From positions 19,125,501 through 19,189,500 of the forward strand of contig NW_026947492.1 in NCBI RefSeq assembly GCF_034190915.1: a stretch of DNA of 64,000 bases, given 5' to 3'. Positions 1 to 14,300 of this stretch are shown here, in pieces. How positions within the stretch are numbered: position 1 is the first letter of the stretch; the number at the start of each line of letters is the position of its first letter. Below the pieces are notes generated by a model, which worked only from the letters and a program-made list of their open reading frames with translations, ran no database searches and had not been told where the DNA came from. The position numbers were made by a program, and so were the translations under genes. Origin of the DNA: Cavia porcellus. Lineage: Eukaryota > Chordata > Mammalia > Rodentia > Caviidae.

Positions 1-2350
1 GGCCCCGGTGGCCCCGTGCCTCTCTGGGTCCCAGATGCTGCCTGCCTCACTTTCCTTTGTCATGTTTTTCCGATTCCTGTGGAGTGGCCCTGAGAAGGGT
101 GAGGATGGAAGGGGGCTGGGGAGGCCTGGCCACCGAGAATGCTGCCCACAACCTGGGGCTGAGCATGTGACCACGCGGGGCCCTTCCCCCACCCTCGTGA
201 CTGCCATCTCTGCAGCTACTCTGTTCTTCCTCTTCCACCCTGCTGTTTCCTCTTCCCCTCCTTACAGGCAGACTCGGGCGCAGCTCACGGCTTGAGTGGG
301 GTCATCACTCAGGCGGTGTGGATTGGCCTACAAGGTGTCTGGGAGTCTAGAATATTCTATGTGGTTGACCAAACCTCGTTTCTCCGGTCAGCACTACCAG
401 CACTAAGGATGCAGTCAGCTCTGAGCACTGAGGATGGAGCTGAACAGCCCCCCAATGACCACAGCAGCAATGACAGACCCCAGCAGGGAGCCTTCTCTGA
501 AGCCCAGGCCCCAGCCCCCGGCTGTCACTGGACTGGCATGAGTATGGGGCAGGTGGGCACTGACACTGCTCTCCTTCCGGCCTCTAGTTCGCGCCTGGTG
601 CCCAGGGTCTTTCATGCATGGGAGGAGTGGGTGAGGATGAGGTGTGGCTGGGCCTGCAGAGTACCTTGAAGGCGAGGCCATCATTTTATCCTTGGGCAGG
701 GCCGCAGCTCGGCCATCATCGCCGTGCTGCCTCTGTGCTGTCCACACAGCCTGTCTCAGGAGGGAGTGGAACTTACACCTGTTGACCTCCTCTTCTAAAC
801 CCTATAAACTTACAGGCTCACTTGAGCAAACCTCATTCTGCACCATAAAGCCCTGTCTCTTTATCCTGTCTGAGGTCACAGAGTTCCTTCCTTCCCTTGG
901 CTTCCTTCTCAAAGTAGTGATCTACGTTTTCCTCTTTCCTAAAAAGCTCATTTTCAGAGTCAATGATTTCTTCCAGAAGGTTTGGCCTCCTGTGGCTTCT
1001 CGCCAGTGGCTCTTTCTCTGGAAGGAAGCCAGAGAAACCGGCTCTGGGGCCAACCCGTGTCCATCCCATCCAAGTCCCAGTTAGAGAAGGAGGGGTGAGA
1101 AGCTTGGGATCATTGGCATGGCTTCTGTCCACCAAAATGCTTTGTGTCCTCCCCCCTGACCTGTCCTTGGCCTACTTGTATGCGAAAGGCCTGCCTCAGG
1201 ACTCTGCCCCCGTGGTATCTGTTCCAGGAGGGCCTTTCTCAGTGTCAGGAGAGGCCTTGGGTGTGAGGGTGGTGGCAGCCTCACCACTGACCCTGGTTCT
1301 TATTGTGCCCAGCCCTCTATCATCTCACATCTGCTGACCCCAGAACAGGCACACCCAAGAACATGCCACAGAGTTCACTTCCTCGGAGAAAGCACCAAGG
1401 CTGCCCATAATCAAGCTGTCATGAGGCCTCCTGGGCAGCCCCACAGGCCCATTAATGCCCCCTGGCTGTGGCTGAGGCAGAGGGGGCACCAGGATCGCTC
1501 ACCGAGGGGCTTAAGTCCCCAGTGGCTTTAGATGGTGGCTGGGACTGTTGGCAGAGTACTTGCTGAGCAAGAAAGGGGAATGCTGAAAACTGGGGTGACC
1601 CAGTGGCTGCCAGGGAGAGGGCACTGTTTCCGTTCCCTCCCAGAATAAGAGACCCCCTGCTGGCTTGGTGGTGGTGGTTATGGTGGTGAGGTTTATTGGT
1701 GTTGGAGGTGGAACCCGGGGCCTTCTGCATGCTGGGCAGGTGCCACCACTAAGCTGCATCCCAACCCTGGCGCTGGTTCTTGTCCTTTGGCTGTCACAGT
1801 GTTGGCAGTGACAGGTCCTTTGGGGGTGGGTTGGTTTGTTTGTTTGTATCTATTGCCACTTTAAAACATACCGTTCCCTGTTCCCAACGCAGAGGCACTC
1901 TCAGTGCAAAGTCTTACCAAGGTCGATAAAGGTTTTTATCACATTTCTTTGCAAGAATAAGGGGCCATCAGCTAATAGTTCAGAGATAGTCCCTGTATCA
2001 GCCTTGGTTATTCAGTAACCAGGATCTGGTGTGGGACCGCTCAGCAGTGACACTTCAGCAAAGGAAGTCATTGGGCAGTGGCCCCAGCTGGAGTAGCCTG
2101 GGGGCCTTGCCTTTGGTGTCCCTTGGTGCTTGGCTGCCTTGCCCAACTCAGCGCTGCCCTGGGCCTATATCCCTCCCCTCACAGCTGAGTGTATTTTCTG
2201 TGGTTCTCTAGGGAAGGACTTGTGAGAGGAGAAGTGAAACCCGTGGGTTCTTCCTGCCTCTGGCCTGTGAGCCTGTGACATCGGCAGCCCCCATCTCAGC
2301 CTAGCCCAGCCCTTATGCTGAGCCATGGCACCAAGCACCTTTGGCTTACT

Positions 2351-2440
2351 GTTTTTTTTATCTTATTGATGATATTTTCTTTGGTACTGGGAATCGAACT
2401 TAGGACCTCACACTTGCCAGGCAGGTGCTGCACAGGCCCT
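2351..2440 (-). mobile_element. Decayed ID-type SINE
   Basis: Antisense; GGTACTGGGAATCGAACTTA and the GCCAGGCAGGTGCTG arm remain. A B1-type antisense fragment follows at about 2560-2676. Confidence 0.75.
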
Positions 2441-2689
2441 GTTTTTAACTTACGAATTTTACAAAATATTGGATTTCAATGTTGGGGTTCCCTCCCCGCT
2501 CCATGTGAATTAAACTCAAGGTCTTTTCAAGGAGCTTCATTCTCAGCCCATTTTAAGTTTTGAGACAGGGTGTTGCTAAGTCACTAAGCCACCCAGATTG
2601 GGCTCCACCTTGCAATCCTCCCGCCTGAGCTTCCCAAAGCGCCAGGATTACAGACTCGGGCCGACACACCCAGCTTCTGTGTGCTATTT

Positions 2690-3795
2690 TCACACATCTG
2701 TATATTTTAATTGTATTTATCTTTCCTTTACTCATGTCCCCGTTACCCTTAGTCCCTTCCTCTTGTCTAATAATAGTCTCCCTCCACTCTCATGTCATCT
2801 TTCTTGGATTCCACGTGCTGTGGAGAACATGCTACCTTTGTCTGAATCTGGCTAATTTCACTCCACATGATGATCTCTGGTTCCATCCATTTTTCTGCAA
2901 GTGATACAATTTCATTCTTTTAAAATAATACTCCATTGTGGACGTTTACTAGGCTTCCTTTATCCATTCTTCTGTTGATGGACACTTAGGCTATCAGAAT
3001 TGTACCAATAAATACAGACATGCAGGTACCCTATGGCACGCTGACTCTAATTCCTTCAGAAATACATGCTATGATCAAAAAATACACGGATGGGTCCATT
3101 TTTTTTTAAGTTTTCTACAATGAAAGATACATTGCTATTTATTACTCTCAGAAGAGTCGGCCTGCTTCAAACACTTCTCTCATTGTTTTTGGCTCTTTCT
3201 GAAGCCTTTCTGGAAATCCTCTTCTGTGGGAGTCTTAGTTTTACTGTTATAGCTGCCTTGATGTCTGGAATTCATTCAAAACATTTATTTTTCATGGTTG
3301 CTCTGACTTTACGGAAGAGCCAGAAGTGGCACAGTGGCAGATAATGCTATAAATGATGTTTTGATAATTTTGCTTTCCCTCTGAATGCCAATTAGGAGCA
3401 GCGCTCACCGTATTTTTTATCAAAGCTCATAAAGATAATCACAAAGAGGACTTCTAGACTGCTTTGGAGGGTGGCGAGCAAGATGAGATAAGTACGTTGT
3501 GAATGAGGGGAAGTCCTAGGGATGGTGAGTGTGCAGTGTATCTTTTACTGTAATAAACTTATTTAAACATTCACTGTGTGTCTTGTTCACCCATTGTATA
3601 CTAAGGAACGGTAAAGCCGGGTCAAATGGTTTTTTGAGGAACCTCCATATGATTTTCATAGTGGTTCTGGTAATTTACGTACCCACCAGCCGTGCAGGAA
3701 GGTTTCTTTTCCTTCCGTTTCACCAGCATTTATTAACTCACTGTTTGGTATTCTTGTTGATAACCATTCTGACTTGGGTGAGATGGAATACAGTG
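2690..3795 (-). mobile_element. L1 3'-end remnant (two blocks)
   Basis: 2690-3065 and 3590-3795 read as the antisense of an L1 3' region: TTCCATCCATTTTTCTGC, CTTTATCCATTCTTCTGTTG and the TGGACACTTAGGC motif, then CCACCAGCCGTGCAGGAAGG. The 3066-3590 part between them is not clearly L1. Confidence 0.6.
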
Positions 3796-6357
3796 CAGTG
3801 ATGGCACCTGGGTCCTCTTCCCCAGAAGCCCTGACCAAGTGTCAGAGGAAGAGCACAGGACTTGGGGAAGCCCCGGCCCCAGATGCACTGAGCCCAGCCG
3901 TGCTGCAGTGCTAGGCTCATCTCTCCATCCCTCCGGAGTTCAGACAGGAAGTCCCAGAGGAAGCCAGGGCTGGCCGAGCACCACATACACAGTTGAGGAA
4001 CCCGGGCACCTTATTCTCCTGCTTATGTGAGAGTCGAGTTTTCTTTTCTCTCTCTAATTTTCAAAGGAATAAAACAACAGTATAATGAAACAATACAGTG
4101 ATAGGACAGTAGGAAATCCACAATTACTACTATATTACATACTGTTACTGTCTAAATAGTTGCTCAGACTGCCTGCCCCAGGCTTGCAAAGTCAGACAAC
4201 AAAAATGCCAGGCTGCTTTCTGACTTTAGTTATTATCATCTCAGCCTGAGTCGCATGCAGTTGCTTGGCAGGAGTCGGGGGAGGAGCAGGAGACAGAGGG
4301 GGCTCCCTTGCTGCCCCTCCCCGGCCTACAGGGCCCCCACCAGCACACACAGGTGGGGGCTGCACGGCTTCCTGGCTGCTTCTCCCTGGCCCGCAGGGCC
4401 GCTGCCCTGGTTTCCTTATGTTTGCTGGATTCCTGAATTATCTGTCTCTGTGGGCTTCAAGTCTCAGTTCAGATCCTTCCTGTATCCAGGGGCCCCACCT
4501 CTCCTCTCCTTCTCCTCCTCACGTTGCTGTACTCCACGGTCTGGACCCCAAAACTTGAGAGGTTCTTTCTCTGCTGCTCACTACTGGCCCCCTTCCCAGA
4601 AGTCCGGAGTTGGATTTTCTGTAGGAGGTTGTGGTCTGCATTGGGCAGACCCCAGAGGAGGGCAGTCACTCGTAGTGCCGATGTAGACCTTTGCCAATCC
4701 TCCTGTCTGCCCCTAGGGGAGCACTGGGGAGGCCCAGCAGGCCAGAGTCACTTCTCTGTACCAATACAAGCACCCAGAGACTAGGCTCTAGCAGCTTCAC
4801 ATGTTTGTGCCTCTTGGGGCGCCGGACTGGGAAGCATTCTGGTCTCCAGATGTCCCTAGGCCTGGGGAATCCAGGGTCTGGATCACCAACGGTCCCGAAG
4901 ACTTTGCTGCCATTCTTGGTTCAAGCAACAGAGCAAAAAGGGCTGCCTCAACTCCTCCTGCTCTCTTCTTCTTCATCATCTGCAAACGAGCGTAGCTGCA
5001 TTTTTCTAAGTGTCCACTGAGTATCGGGAATGCTATAGGACCTGTTGTAGTCATCATCTCACTCACCTGTTGGTAATTCTATGAGCAAGGTGATAAACTG
5101 GGGGCTTGCAGAAGCACAAACAGGTTAAAGGAATGAAACTAGCTTCTGCCTGATTCCTAAGTCCTTACTCTTTTCTCTTTAGACGTTGCCTCCTTGGAAG
5201 GTACCAGCTGGGGACCCCATGAGGCTGCCATGTGCTGGGGAACAGATGGCAGAATGCTGCATGCCCAGAGCATGGCTTCTGCCTGGCAGTGAGGAAGGCC
5301 AGCTGGGGCTTCCTCCCAGAATCAACAGGGCAGAGCTCTGGGTCTTTGAGGGAGAAGCACCCTGAGCTAGGACATCTGAGGCCTTCCCATGACTTCATGT
5401 CACCCTAAAGAGACAGCCCAAGCGCTACCACTTGGCACTCAAGGCCTTACCTAGCTTGAGCTTTGCCTCCTGTGCCACTCCTCCTCCTGTGCTTGGCTCG
5501 GTCCACCTTCCAGGGATCCTGGACTGTGCAGAGTTCCACAAACAGGTAGTGTTATTTCACACCTCTGCACTTATGCATGCGCTGCTTCCTGTCTCTGACA
5601 CATCTTCCTGTACAGCCCTGGCTGGCCTGGCAACCACCTTGTTTTTGAAAGTGCAACTGAAACCTCACCTCCAGGATTCCTGGCCTGCCCCTGCCCCCAT
5701 CACTTGGGCCAGGTGTCCCTTCTCTCTGCTCCTTGTCACACAAGGCTTCCCTACTATATAGCAGGGTTACGCCAATTTTGTCCCCCTCCCACTGACCCAT
5801 GAACTCCAGGAGGGCAGAGGTGCCTCTGGTGACTTTTCTTGCTGTCACCGGATCACTAGTACTGTACCTGGGACATGTAGGTACATGGATGGACAGGAAA
5901 GCAGCTGTCTTTCTGCCAAAAGAACCAGGATATTAGACACGGACACTGGACTGTTTGTCCTCTGTCACAGCCACTTGGGAGGGGCAGGACTGCAGGTGAA
6001 AGGGAATGGAACAGACATGGAAGAATCCCTGGGGCCAAAGGCAGGAGGGAGGCAGAGAAGTCAGGGCTGAGGGGCTGAGGCCTTCCTCCGTGGGTACCTT
6101 CTAGGGCATGCGGTGGAACAGTGTGCAGAGGTCAGGTAGCAGAGGAAAGGTCGTTGGCTGCTGGGCGACACTTCTATGCCCTCTTTGGCTTTGCCTGGCA
6201 CCTGATAGGGCTCTGCAGGTCCCATTCAGCACCAGGCTTTGTTGGACTTGTCAGGGACCCCAGTGGGCCCTCCAGAAGGATCTGATTTGTTGCTCTGCTC
6301 AGTGGCCACACATCCTGGCAAGGTCAAGTAAGGTAGGCCTAGCTGAAGCTTGGGAGT

Positions 6358-6448
6358 CTTTTTTTTTCTTTTGCAGTACCGGGGATTGAACTCATGACCT
6401 CATGCTTACCAGGCAGGCACTTATGCTGCTGAGCTAAATCCCCAGCAG
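6358..6448 (-). mobile_element. Older ID-type SINE
   Basis: Antisense copy in intron 1 with readable box B (GGGATTGAACTC) and box A (GAGCTAAATCC) complements. Confidence 0.85.
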
Positions 6449-7417
6449 TTTAGGAGTCTTAAAGGTGGTACCACCAGGGTCCCAGGATAGGGGTGAGAGT
6501 GAGATAGTGTTCTTTTGTTTTGAGACAGATGGGGTTAATGCTACTCTACCCATGTGCAAATAAGGAGGAAAACAGAGACAAGAAAGTCTTACCCAACAGA
6601 CTAAGACCCATCCCTCAAAGCTTCCTGCTTTTCTCCCGGACCAGGTGGCACCCTCGGCAGGCACAGAGTTGGTATGGTCCACAGGCTGACGTTCTCTTGC
6701 ATCAGTTGTTCTTTACACAAAGCCAGCAAGGCGCACTTTCTAAATTCTCTTCTAAAAGTCCCTTAACTAGGAGTTGCAAGCCATATAGCAACTGGTGGAA
6801 CCTGGAAAACTTTGTGCCCCACAGTTTGCTGATGTGTGTCACTGTGACAACACGTGGGGTGGCCCCAGCTTTGTTTTAGAACTCATGGGCTCAGAAGACC
6901 TCTCCGGCCGTCTCAGTGCCTTTGGGAACGAGCAGTCAGGGAGGCCGGGTTGTGGAGATCCAGATCTCACAGCCAGAACTTCATTCCTCATGGAATAGAA
7001 AGAAACAGAAAAATTAAAGCCAAGCAATGAAGAGATGCACGTGTAAGCTCATTCACTTTGGGAGTAAACTGGGGCAGGGGAGAGAACAGAGGCAGAGACT
7101 TGAGCTTGGAAGCTGGAGACCAGGTGCATAGTGAGAGGGAGCCCAGGCAGCCCAAGCCAGATTCAGGCTTGGTGGAAACACCCTTTCTTTCACAAGCGGT
7201 ATCCTGTATTGCTTCACGGGATGTTTGGGGGAAGTGAGTTTGGGGTTTGGAGGCAGAATCTCAGCGAGGGCAGAGTGAGCAGATAGTGTCTGTCCTCTGG
7301 CTTATGGAGCCAAGACACATGGCCAAGGGTTTTGGGCTCCTCCCTCTTTTGAATGGCACCTTTAATGAGCAAAGCCTGCCAGGTTTTCCTCTATGCCCAG
7401 CCCTTTCTCCCAGGAAG

Positions 7418-7528
7418 CTATTCTTTTGGGGGTTTTTCCCTTGGGTTTTTGGTGGTTCTGGGGATCAAATCCAGGGCCGTGGGCATGCTAAGCATGTGAT
7501 ACACTGATCAGCTGCATCCCCAGCCCCT
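7418..7528 (-). mobile_element. Decayed ID-type SINE
   Basis: Antisense diverged copy; GGGGATCAAATCC and GCTGCATCCCCAGCCCC remain. Confidence 0.7.
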
Positions 7529-8296
7529 GTTCTGAAGTCTGTTTTCCATATACTTTCCGACCTCTGTCTGATGACTCAGCTCAGCTGATGCCCTGCAGGG
7601 GGAAGCAGCGGGTGACTCAGGCAGGCACTGCAGCTGGGCCCCAGACCCTCAGGACAGGGGCAGGGACTGGAAACTGTGAGGGGGACCTGCCTGGACTGTC
7701 CTTTCCATCCCCATGCATGGAACATGTGAACCACAGAGGGGGAAAAGATCTTTCCATCCTAGAGAATGGGACCCGCGTGGAACTAGCAGAGAGAGCGCTT
7801 GAGCTGTGTCACTAACTGGCCTCGCTGACTCAGCCCCAGCTGTGGCCTGGGCTCTGTCTGCTGTCTGCTAGGCTTAAGGGGAATGCAGACCTAGCGTTGG
7901 ACCCTCCTCCCCCTTCCGGTCCCTCCAAAATCCCATCACTTGTAACGTTTAAAAAATTGTCCCTCTCCCTGCCATTATCTAAATTACACATGCAGTGATG
8001 TAGAGGCACCTTCGCCTTGGTGAGACCCAGAGAAACGGAGGAGGAGGACACTCAAACCCAGTGTTTGAGTGTCCAGCTAAGCAGGTTCCTAGAAGCCTCA
8101 GAGGTCAACCAGGGAGACTGGCGCCCCCAGCAGCCTGGCCTCTGGGTGTTGTTCGGGGCCTTCCCTGACCTCTGCCCCGAAGAACGTGTGTCTGGAAGGA
8201 GCCTGAAGGTAAAGAGTCCTTGGTGCCGAGACCCTGGGGCTGCTTCCAGCTGGCACCTGGCTTCCTGCTGATCTGGATGTCTGTCTTCTCTTGCAG

Positions 8297-8378
8297 GTTC
8301 CGTGGCTTCATCCTGCTGCTCACCTTCCTCATTTACACCTGTTATCACATGTCACGGAAGCCCATCAGTGTTGTCAAG
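8297..8378 (+). CDS. SLC37A2: SLC37A2 exon 2
   Basis: 82 bp between AG (8295-8296) and GTAAGG. The first base completes a Trp codon. It encodes transmembrane helix 1 (FRGFILLLTFLIYTCYH) and the conserved MSRKPISVVK turn. Confidence 0.95.
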
Positions 8379-11300
8379 GTAAGGCTGGTGCTCGGGGCGA
8401 ATGCAGGACCGGGAGACAGAAGGGTCTGGACCTCAGGCCATTGTCCTCCCCCTTCCCTCGCCCTGCTCACCACCACTCTGCCCAGTGCAGGCCCACTCTT
8501 CCCCAGCAGTGGTTCCCTAGGGGCTCCCTGTAAGTCTGACAGCAGTGCCAGTGGGTGTGAATGAGGTGAAAGGCAGAGTCCTGGGATCTGAGGGCCCTGT
8601 CCTTTGTCTGATGGGCCGCCTTCCCATCCCAGCAGAGGAGGTGCCGGCAGGCAGAGCACTGAGTGCTGTGGTTGGTTGGGGTTGGAGGAGGCTTGTTCCT
8701 CTCTGCGGGTTCTGGGATGATGGGAGACCCCTGACCCATGCTCCCTGTTCCCTCTCAGAGCCGTCTGCATCAGAATTGCTCAGAGCTGATCAACCCCATC
8801 AATGACACCCACAGTCTCAATGACACCACATGGTGCAGCTGGAGTCCATTTGGTAAGACCAGGTCTTGTTGTCTTTCCCCTCTCCTCCTTTCTTTCTCAA
8901 GACAAGGCTGGAAGGGACTTCTTGCATGGACAGTCAAGCAACCCACTTTCTGCCTCTGTTGTCTGCTTTCAGACAAAGATGACTACAATGTGTTACTGGG
9001 GGCCGTGGACAATGCCTTCCTTGTGGCCTACGCTATCGGCATGTTTATCAGGTAAAGAGAGAGGCCTGCAGAGCCCGTGCCCAGCCACAGGGAGATAGTT
9101 GAGAGCAACTGAGCAGGGCGCAGCGGGCTGAAGTGAGCATGTGAACAGCTCCCCTGGGTGGGAGGCACTTTTGGCCCACGGCCCATCTCCTTTCCTCTCC
9201 ACGGGTGGCCACCCCAGTTGCTCCTTTGCCTGGCAGACTCCTGGCACCGTTAGCAGCCCCTTTTCCCGAATTCACTATTTGAGTATGCACGGAGAGAGCC
9301 ATGGCAGTGGGTATGGACCAGGGTCCTCTAACAGCAGCCCTGGTCATGGAGACACTGGGGCAGGTCCCATCACGAGCCGTGTGCAGAGTGGCAGAGGCAG
9401 CATGGAGCTCATGGCTGGGGGTCACAGATGAGGCCTGTGTGTCCCCCTGGGGAAGGACAGCCACTGAGGAATTTTTATCCCAGACTTACGTTTTGGATAG
9501 ATCACTCTGGTGGGGTTGCACAGAGGTAGATTTGAGGAAAGGCAAGCACAGTCACACCAAGGGAACAATTTGGCAGCAGCTTGGGATATGGGTCACTTGT
9601 GGTTGAAGAGGTGGGGAGGGGTAGGCACACTGGGGAATCCCCGAAGGGGTGGGTTGGGGGCTGGCAGTGTAACTCAGTGCTGGAGGGTTTTACCTCGTGT
9701 GTGGAAGGCTCTGAGTTTGGTCCTTAGCCCTGGAAAAAGGAAAGAAGAAAGTAGATGTATGGGCCTTGAGGACTGAGTGTGAGGGGCACAAAGAGAGGCC
9801 GAGCCTGAGGGAGCTGCCGTGAGTGGCCGGGTGGACGGGGGTGGCCTTTACTTAGCGTGGAGTGCAGGCTGGGCCTGGCTGGTAGAAGGAGGAAGAGGAA
9901 TTTAGTTTTAGAGTGCTGGGTGTTAAATACTTTGGGGACCTCCAGGGAAAGGTCCCAAAGGCATCTGGACAGGATCCCGACGTTCTGGGTCAGGGCTGAA
10001 AACATGCAGATGGAGTCATTAGCAGATGGCTGATGCTAAAAGCCTCAGGAGTAATTCGGGAACCAGGACTGAGTGAACAGGAGGTGCTGAGGAGTGGTCA
10101 GCTGGGCAGCGAGCACGGCTCGCACCCTTCCAGGCAGCGACTCAAGAAAAACAGAGGTCCAGGAAGTGGAGGCCCAGGCTGGCCTAAGCATACGTCAGCA
10201 CAGGGATCATCAGGAGACATCTTCGCTGGAATGGCTTCAGCACCGTGGGGTCGGGGAAGAAGGAGATGGTAGAATGGACAGAGAGGAGATTAACCAAAAC
10301 AAAATAAAACACTAACCAAAACTCCAACTGTCACTTCTCCAGTGGGATTTTTGGGGAGCGGCTCCCCCTCCGTTACTACCTTTCTGCCGGAATGTTGCTC
10401 AGTGGCCTATTCACCTCCCTCTTGGGCCTGGCATATTTCTGGAACATCCACATGCTCTGGTACTTTGTGCTCATTCAGGTAAGATACCAAGTCACGTCCT
10501 CAAGACTTTGTGCCCATCATCGAATGGACCCTAGAGGCCACTAGTTCTCCCCTAGCCGCCTCCGGGCACAACCGTTGAGGACCTGGATTCCCTGCGGGTC
10601 TTCCGGGGCTCCGTCTGCATACCCATAGGTCCTGCTACCCACCCCAGTGTTATGGCCTCGGGATGTCCGCCTTGAGCGCTAGGCTGAGGCCACTTCTGAT
10701 GCGGAGGCTTGTGCTCCAGTAATCTTGAACTAGAGGAGAAAGCAGCTTATGACACCATGCTGCGGGGTGGGGATGGACGAGTCCATAAGGGACAGGCCGG
10801 GTTTGCAGTGTGGGGACCATGACTGGGTGGTCACCAGGGCATGCGGCCCAGGCCTGTTCTCACCCCAGCTCTTTCCTTGCAGATCTGCAATGGACTTGTC
10901 CAGACCACCGGCTGGCCCTCCGTCGTGGCCTGTGTTGGCAACTGGTTCGGGAAGGGGAAGTGAGTGTGACGAGGAGGAGGAAGAGTAGGGAGGACTAAGG
11001 GGGGCTGAGGGCACTGAGGAGCCAGTTGTGGTCCTCTGCTCCGGAGCGCATTCAGGGGAAGAGATGGGACCATGCCTCTGTCTGGCTGGATTCACAGCTG
11101 AGGGTGTTCGCATGCTACGCAGCAGGACCGGCTGTCTTGCTGAGAAGGCTTTGACCCATCGTACGGGCAGCTGCAGTTATATTTTCTCATAACTGTTTCT
11201 GTTTTCTTGAACTGGATTTTGTCCAAAACAAGTTGCTTCTGAGCAAGGATTTGGTGCTGTTGATGTCCTACACATTGTGGGTGTTTAGGGGGCTCCTGGG

Positions 11301-14300
11301 CACCTCAGGAGAGATCAGTGGCAAACCCTGAGTTGACCAAAGTCTCCTGATAATGCCAGATGTTTGTGAGGGTAGAAGTGTCCTCAGCTGAAGACCATGG
11401 CTTTGGAGTGACCTTGAGGGGCAATCTCCAACTGTGTTTGCTCAGGACACTACAGGGAGGAGGGCACCCCGATCCTGCTGCCACCTACTTGACACCAGCC
11501 AAAGCCCCCTCACTGATGGTGACTTTGGAGCCTCGGGAGCCCTGTCTGGGGTGTGTCCTGGACGCTGAAAGCAGGCTCTGAGCTGCTGTTTTCTCCTTTC
11601 CTTTCCTCTCCTCCCCTCCAGACGAGGGTTCATCATGGGCATTTGGAATTCCCACACTTCTGTGGGCAACATCATTGGCTCCCTGATCGCTGGCGTTTGG
11701 GTGAACAGTGATTGGGGCCTGTCGTTCATTGTGCCTGGCATTATCACTGCTGCCATGGGCATCTTTACCTTCTTCTTCCTCATCGAGTGTGAGTAACCCC
11801 TACCTCCCCAAGGACTGCGCGAGTTGGAGAGAGTGGCTGGAGGTGCAAAGGATACGGCTGGTCATGGGGTTGGGGCGCCCGCTGTGTGTCTCAGAGTCTC
11901 AGTTTTGTCATTTGCAAAGAAGATATATCTACGCCCTAGGGTCTCTGAAGGTCCATGTGAGACAGTGTCCAGTGCTTGCCCTGTAGCAGGTGCCTGGCCA
12001 GCACTGGTTGGGTCTGGGATGGGCAGGAAGTAGCAGATGTAACGGGAGCACCAGGTCCTTTACATCCTGTACAGATGGCTCCTGTCCATACTCTTGGACA
12101 GCTCCGTGGGCCGGGGAGGCCAAGTGTCAGAGCCACTGGGAGTCGGAAAGGAATAGTGACACAGTTGGTGGTTACAACATCCAGGCCCGGAATCCGGGCC
12201 TCCCGAGTCCTGGTGCCTGATGCCTCGTGCTGGGAGGCTGCGTGGGAGGTGGCGGGCAGCTCCCTGGCACCAGCTGAGACCCTGTGTGAGGCGAGGGAGC
12301 GCCCTGCTACTTGGGAAGCTTCTTAGAGATGCTGTCTACTTTTCAGACCCTGAAGATGTGGACTGCTCTCCTCCTCAGCACCATGTGAGTGGGAGCCCTC
12401 TTGGTATTGTCTCTGCCCTCCTCCACCAGAGGGGCTGCACCCTGGGCTTGGGTCCCCAGCTACCTGACAGGCCTGGCAGAGGTTGGCTGGGCCCTACAGG
12501 CTGGGAACCCAAGTCACTCCAGCTCAGGGAGGTGGCACATGGTGGATGTGCCCACAGTGAGGATCTCACTTTTCTGCTCAGGGTGGACCTAGTGAAAATC
12601 AGGACAACCCTGAGGACCCCGGGAACAGTACCTACCAGCACCGGGAGAGCGGCGTGGAAGCTGTGGCCACCTGCCCCAAGGAGCCAGTCCCCGAACCTGC
12701 CGCCATCAGTTTCCTGGGGGCCCTCAAGATCCCGGTAGGATGTTTGGGGAACGGAGAGACAAAAGGGGCTCTGGAGTTTTCCAGCAGGTGTCAGGAGACA
12801 GGGTGCTGGGAGTGACTGATGGTTTCCTGGGAGAGCCGGCTGCTTGGGGAGGGCAGTGTGGGAGACCTGTTTGGGCACAGCAGGCCCGGTTCCCTTATTG
12901 GAGTTGGGTATGCATTTGGGGTTGCTTTCTATGGGGTGATGGACAGGCCCAAGGTGGTGCTGAGCTGCCCCTTGGGGCCACCACTGGACCAGGATCTTGG
13001 ATCCCTTTCCATTGTGACTTTCGCTATATCTCCAGGGTGTGATCGAGTTCTCTTTGTGTCTGCTCTTCGCCAAGCTGGTCAGTTACACCTTCCTCTACTG
13101 GCTGCCCCTCTACATCTTCAATGTGGGTGAGTCCAGGGGGAGAAGTGCTGAGAGGACAGGATCTCTGAGGGTGCCGGGGAGGAAGGATGGCATTGCTGCG
13201 TACGATTCCAGTGTACAGGCAGGATTCCTGACACCCAAGGTCTGCTCAGGTGTTTAAGTGGAAAGCTTGGCCCTGTGTCCCACCTCCTAGACCTGACTCC
13301 AGCCCTCCTGTGGAGCTGAGTTGGGTGTCAGTAGCACAAAGCTCTGTCCTGCATTCCTGTCTTCTCCTCCAGCCTGAGTGCAGGACAAATCCTCTTGGGG
13401 CTGCTTGGCTCACAGGTGTGGGAGCTGGGAGTGCAGGAAAGGTCTGCATGAGTGCTTCACCCAGCCTGGGAAGAGGCCCGGTGAGCCGTCCCACTGCATG
13501 GAGGTGACCTTGGTGTCCTTCTGCCAAAGGGACCTTTCGGGACCAATGCCTTTGTGTTGAGGTCTACTAGGCTGCACTGAGAGCCACCCTACCTGGTGGG
13601 TTCCTCTCCTCAGCCCCTGCCTCTGCCCAAGGATGCATGATGGGGAAGGTGACTTTTGTGGTTGAAAAGGACATTTCATGTCCACCTGGCCTGGGTTTCT
13701 GCTTTTCCATGGTGGGGTGGCTCCACCAGGGAGTGGCCTGCTCCACCTTCCTGTCCCCAGGGGCCTCAGACGCCACTTCTCACCCAGAACCATCACACAG
13801 GGCTATTCCACTCCCTGCCAACCCTGGAAGGAACAGGGCTGCCCTGCCACTCAGATGCTTTCTCTCTGAACAGGGTACCATGGGGATTGGTCCCAGCTGG
13901 GTCTCAGGCTGTAGCTTGCCCACCACTCTACATGAGGGGCCCCTCTCTGTGACAGTGGTAGACTGTGGGGGTGATTTCATGGACACTGCTTTTGTGGCTT
14001 TGGTGCTGACTTCAGACTGAGTCAACCTTAGAGGTGTGGCTTCAAGTCAAACTTCTGAATGCTCAGCCGAGACATGAGGTCCTCCTTTTCCTGCAAGTCT
14101 CCTCCTGGCTCTGGGCACTAGCAGAAACCTAAGGTGACTGAGAGGACTTCCTCGAGGGGCCTGCTTCGAAGTCAGGAGCAGAGCAGAGAGAAAGCATGGC
14201 AGGCTGAAGCTTGGTGAGAGCAGTTATGCTCCAGAGAAAGGATGGCCCCTGGGGCAGGGTTCTCAGGAGTCAGGTCCCAGGCTGGCAGGAGAGGGGCTGT

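Larger units (their letters stand above)
1..8296 (+). other. SLC37A2: SLC37A2 intron 1 (3' part)
   Basis: No exon of the transporter can be recognised here. The first coding exon, which in human SLC37A2 encodes about 20 residues ending in a split Trp codon, is not present, so the gene starts upstream of the window. The stretch ends in a pyrimidine tract and AG at 8295-8296. It holds decayed ID-type SINEs (about 1690-1770, 2351-2440, 6358-6448, 7418-7528), a B1-type fragment (2560-2676), an antisense L1 tail (about 2690-3065 and 3590-3795) and a MIR-like patch (about 4985-5130). The open frames here are short, unconserved-looking and overlap on both strands. Confidence 0.75.

Noticed and set aside
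8..295. Possible SLC37A2 first exon near the window start (frame containing MFFRFLWSG)
   Set aside because: It does not match the expected first exon and has no donor after a split Trp codon.
4255..4686. 143-codon open frame in SLC37A2 intron 1
   Set aside because: Two overlapping frames and the opposite strand are open too; composition is Pro/Ser/Gly-rich as expected by chance in G+C-rich DNA.
12375..13073. 232-codon antisense open frame across SLC37A2 exons 8-10
   Set aside because: It is the shadow of G+C-rich coding and intronic sequence on the other strand and shows no family features.
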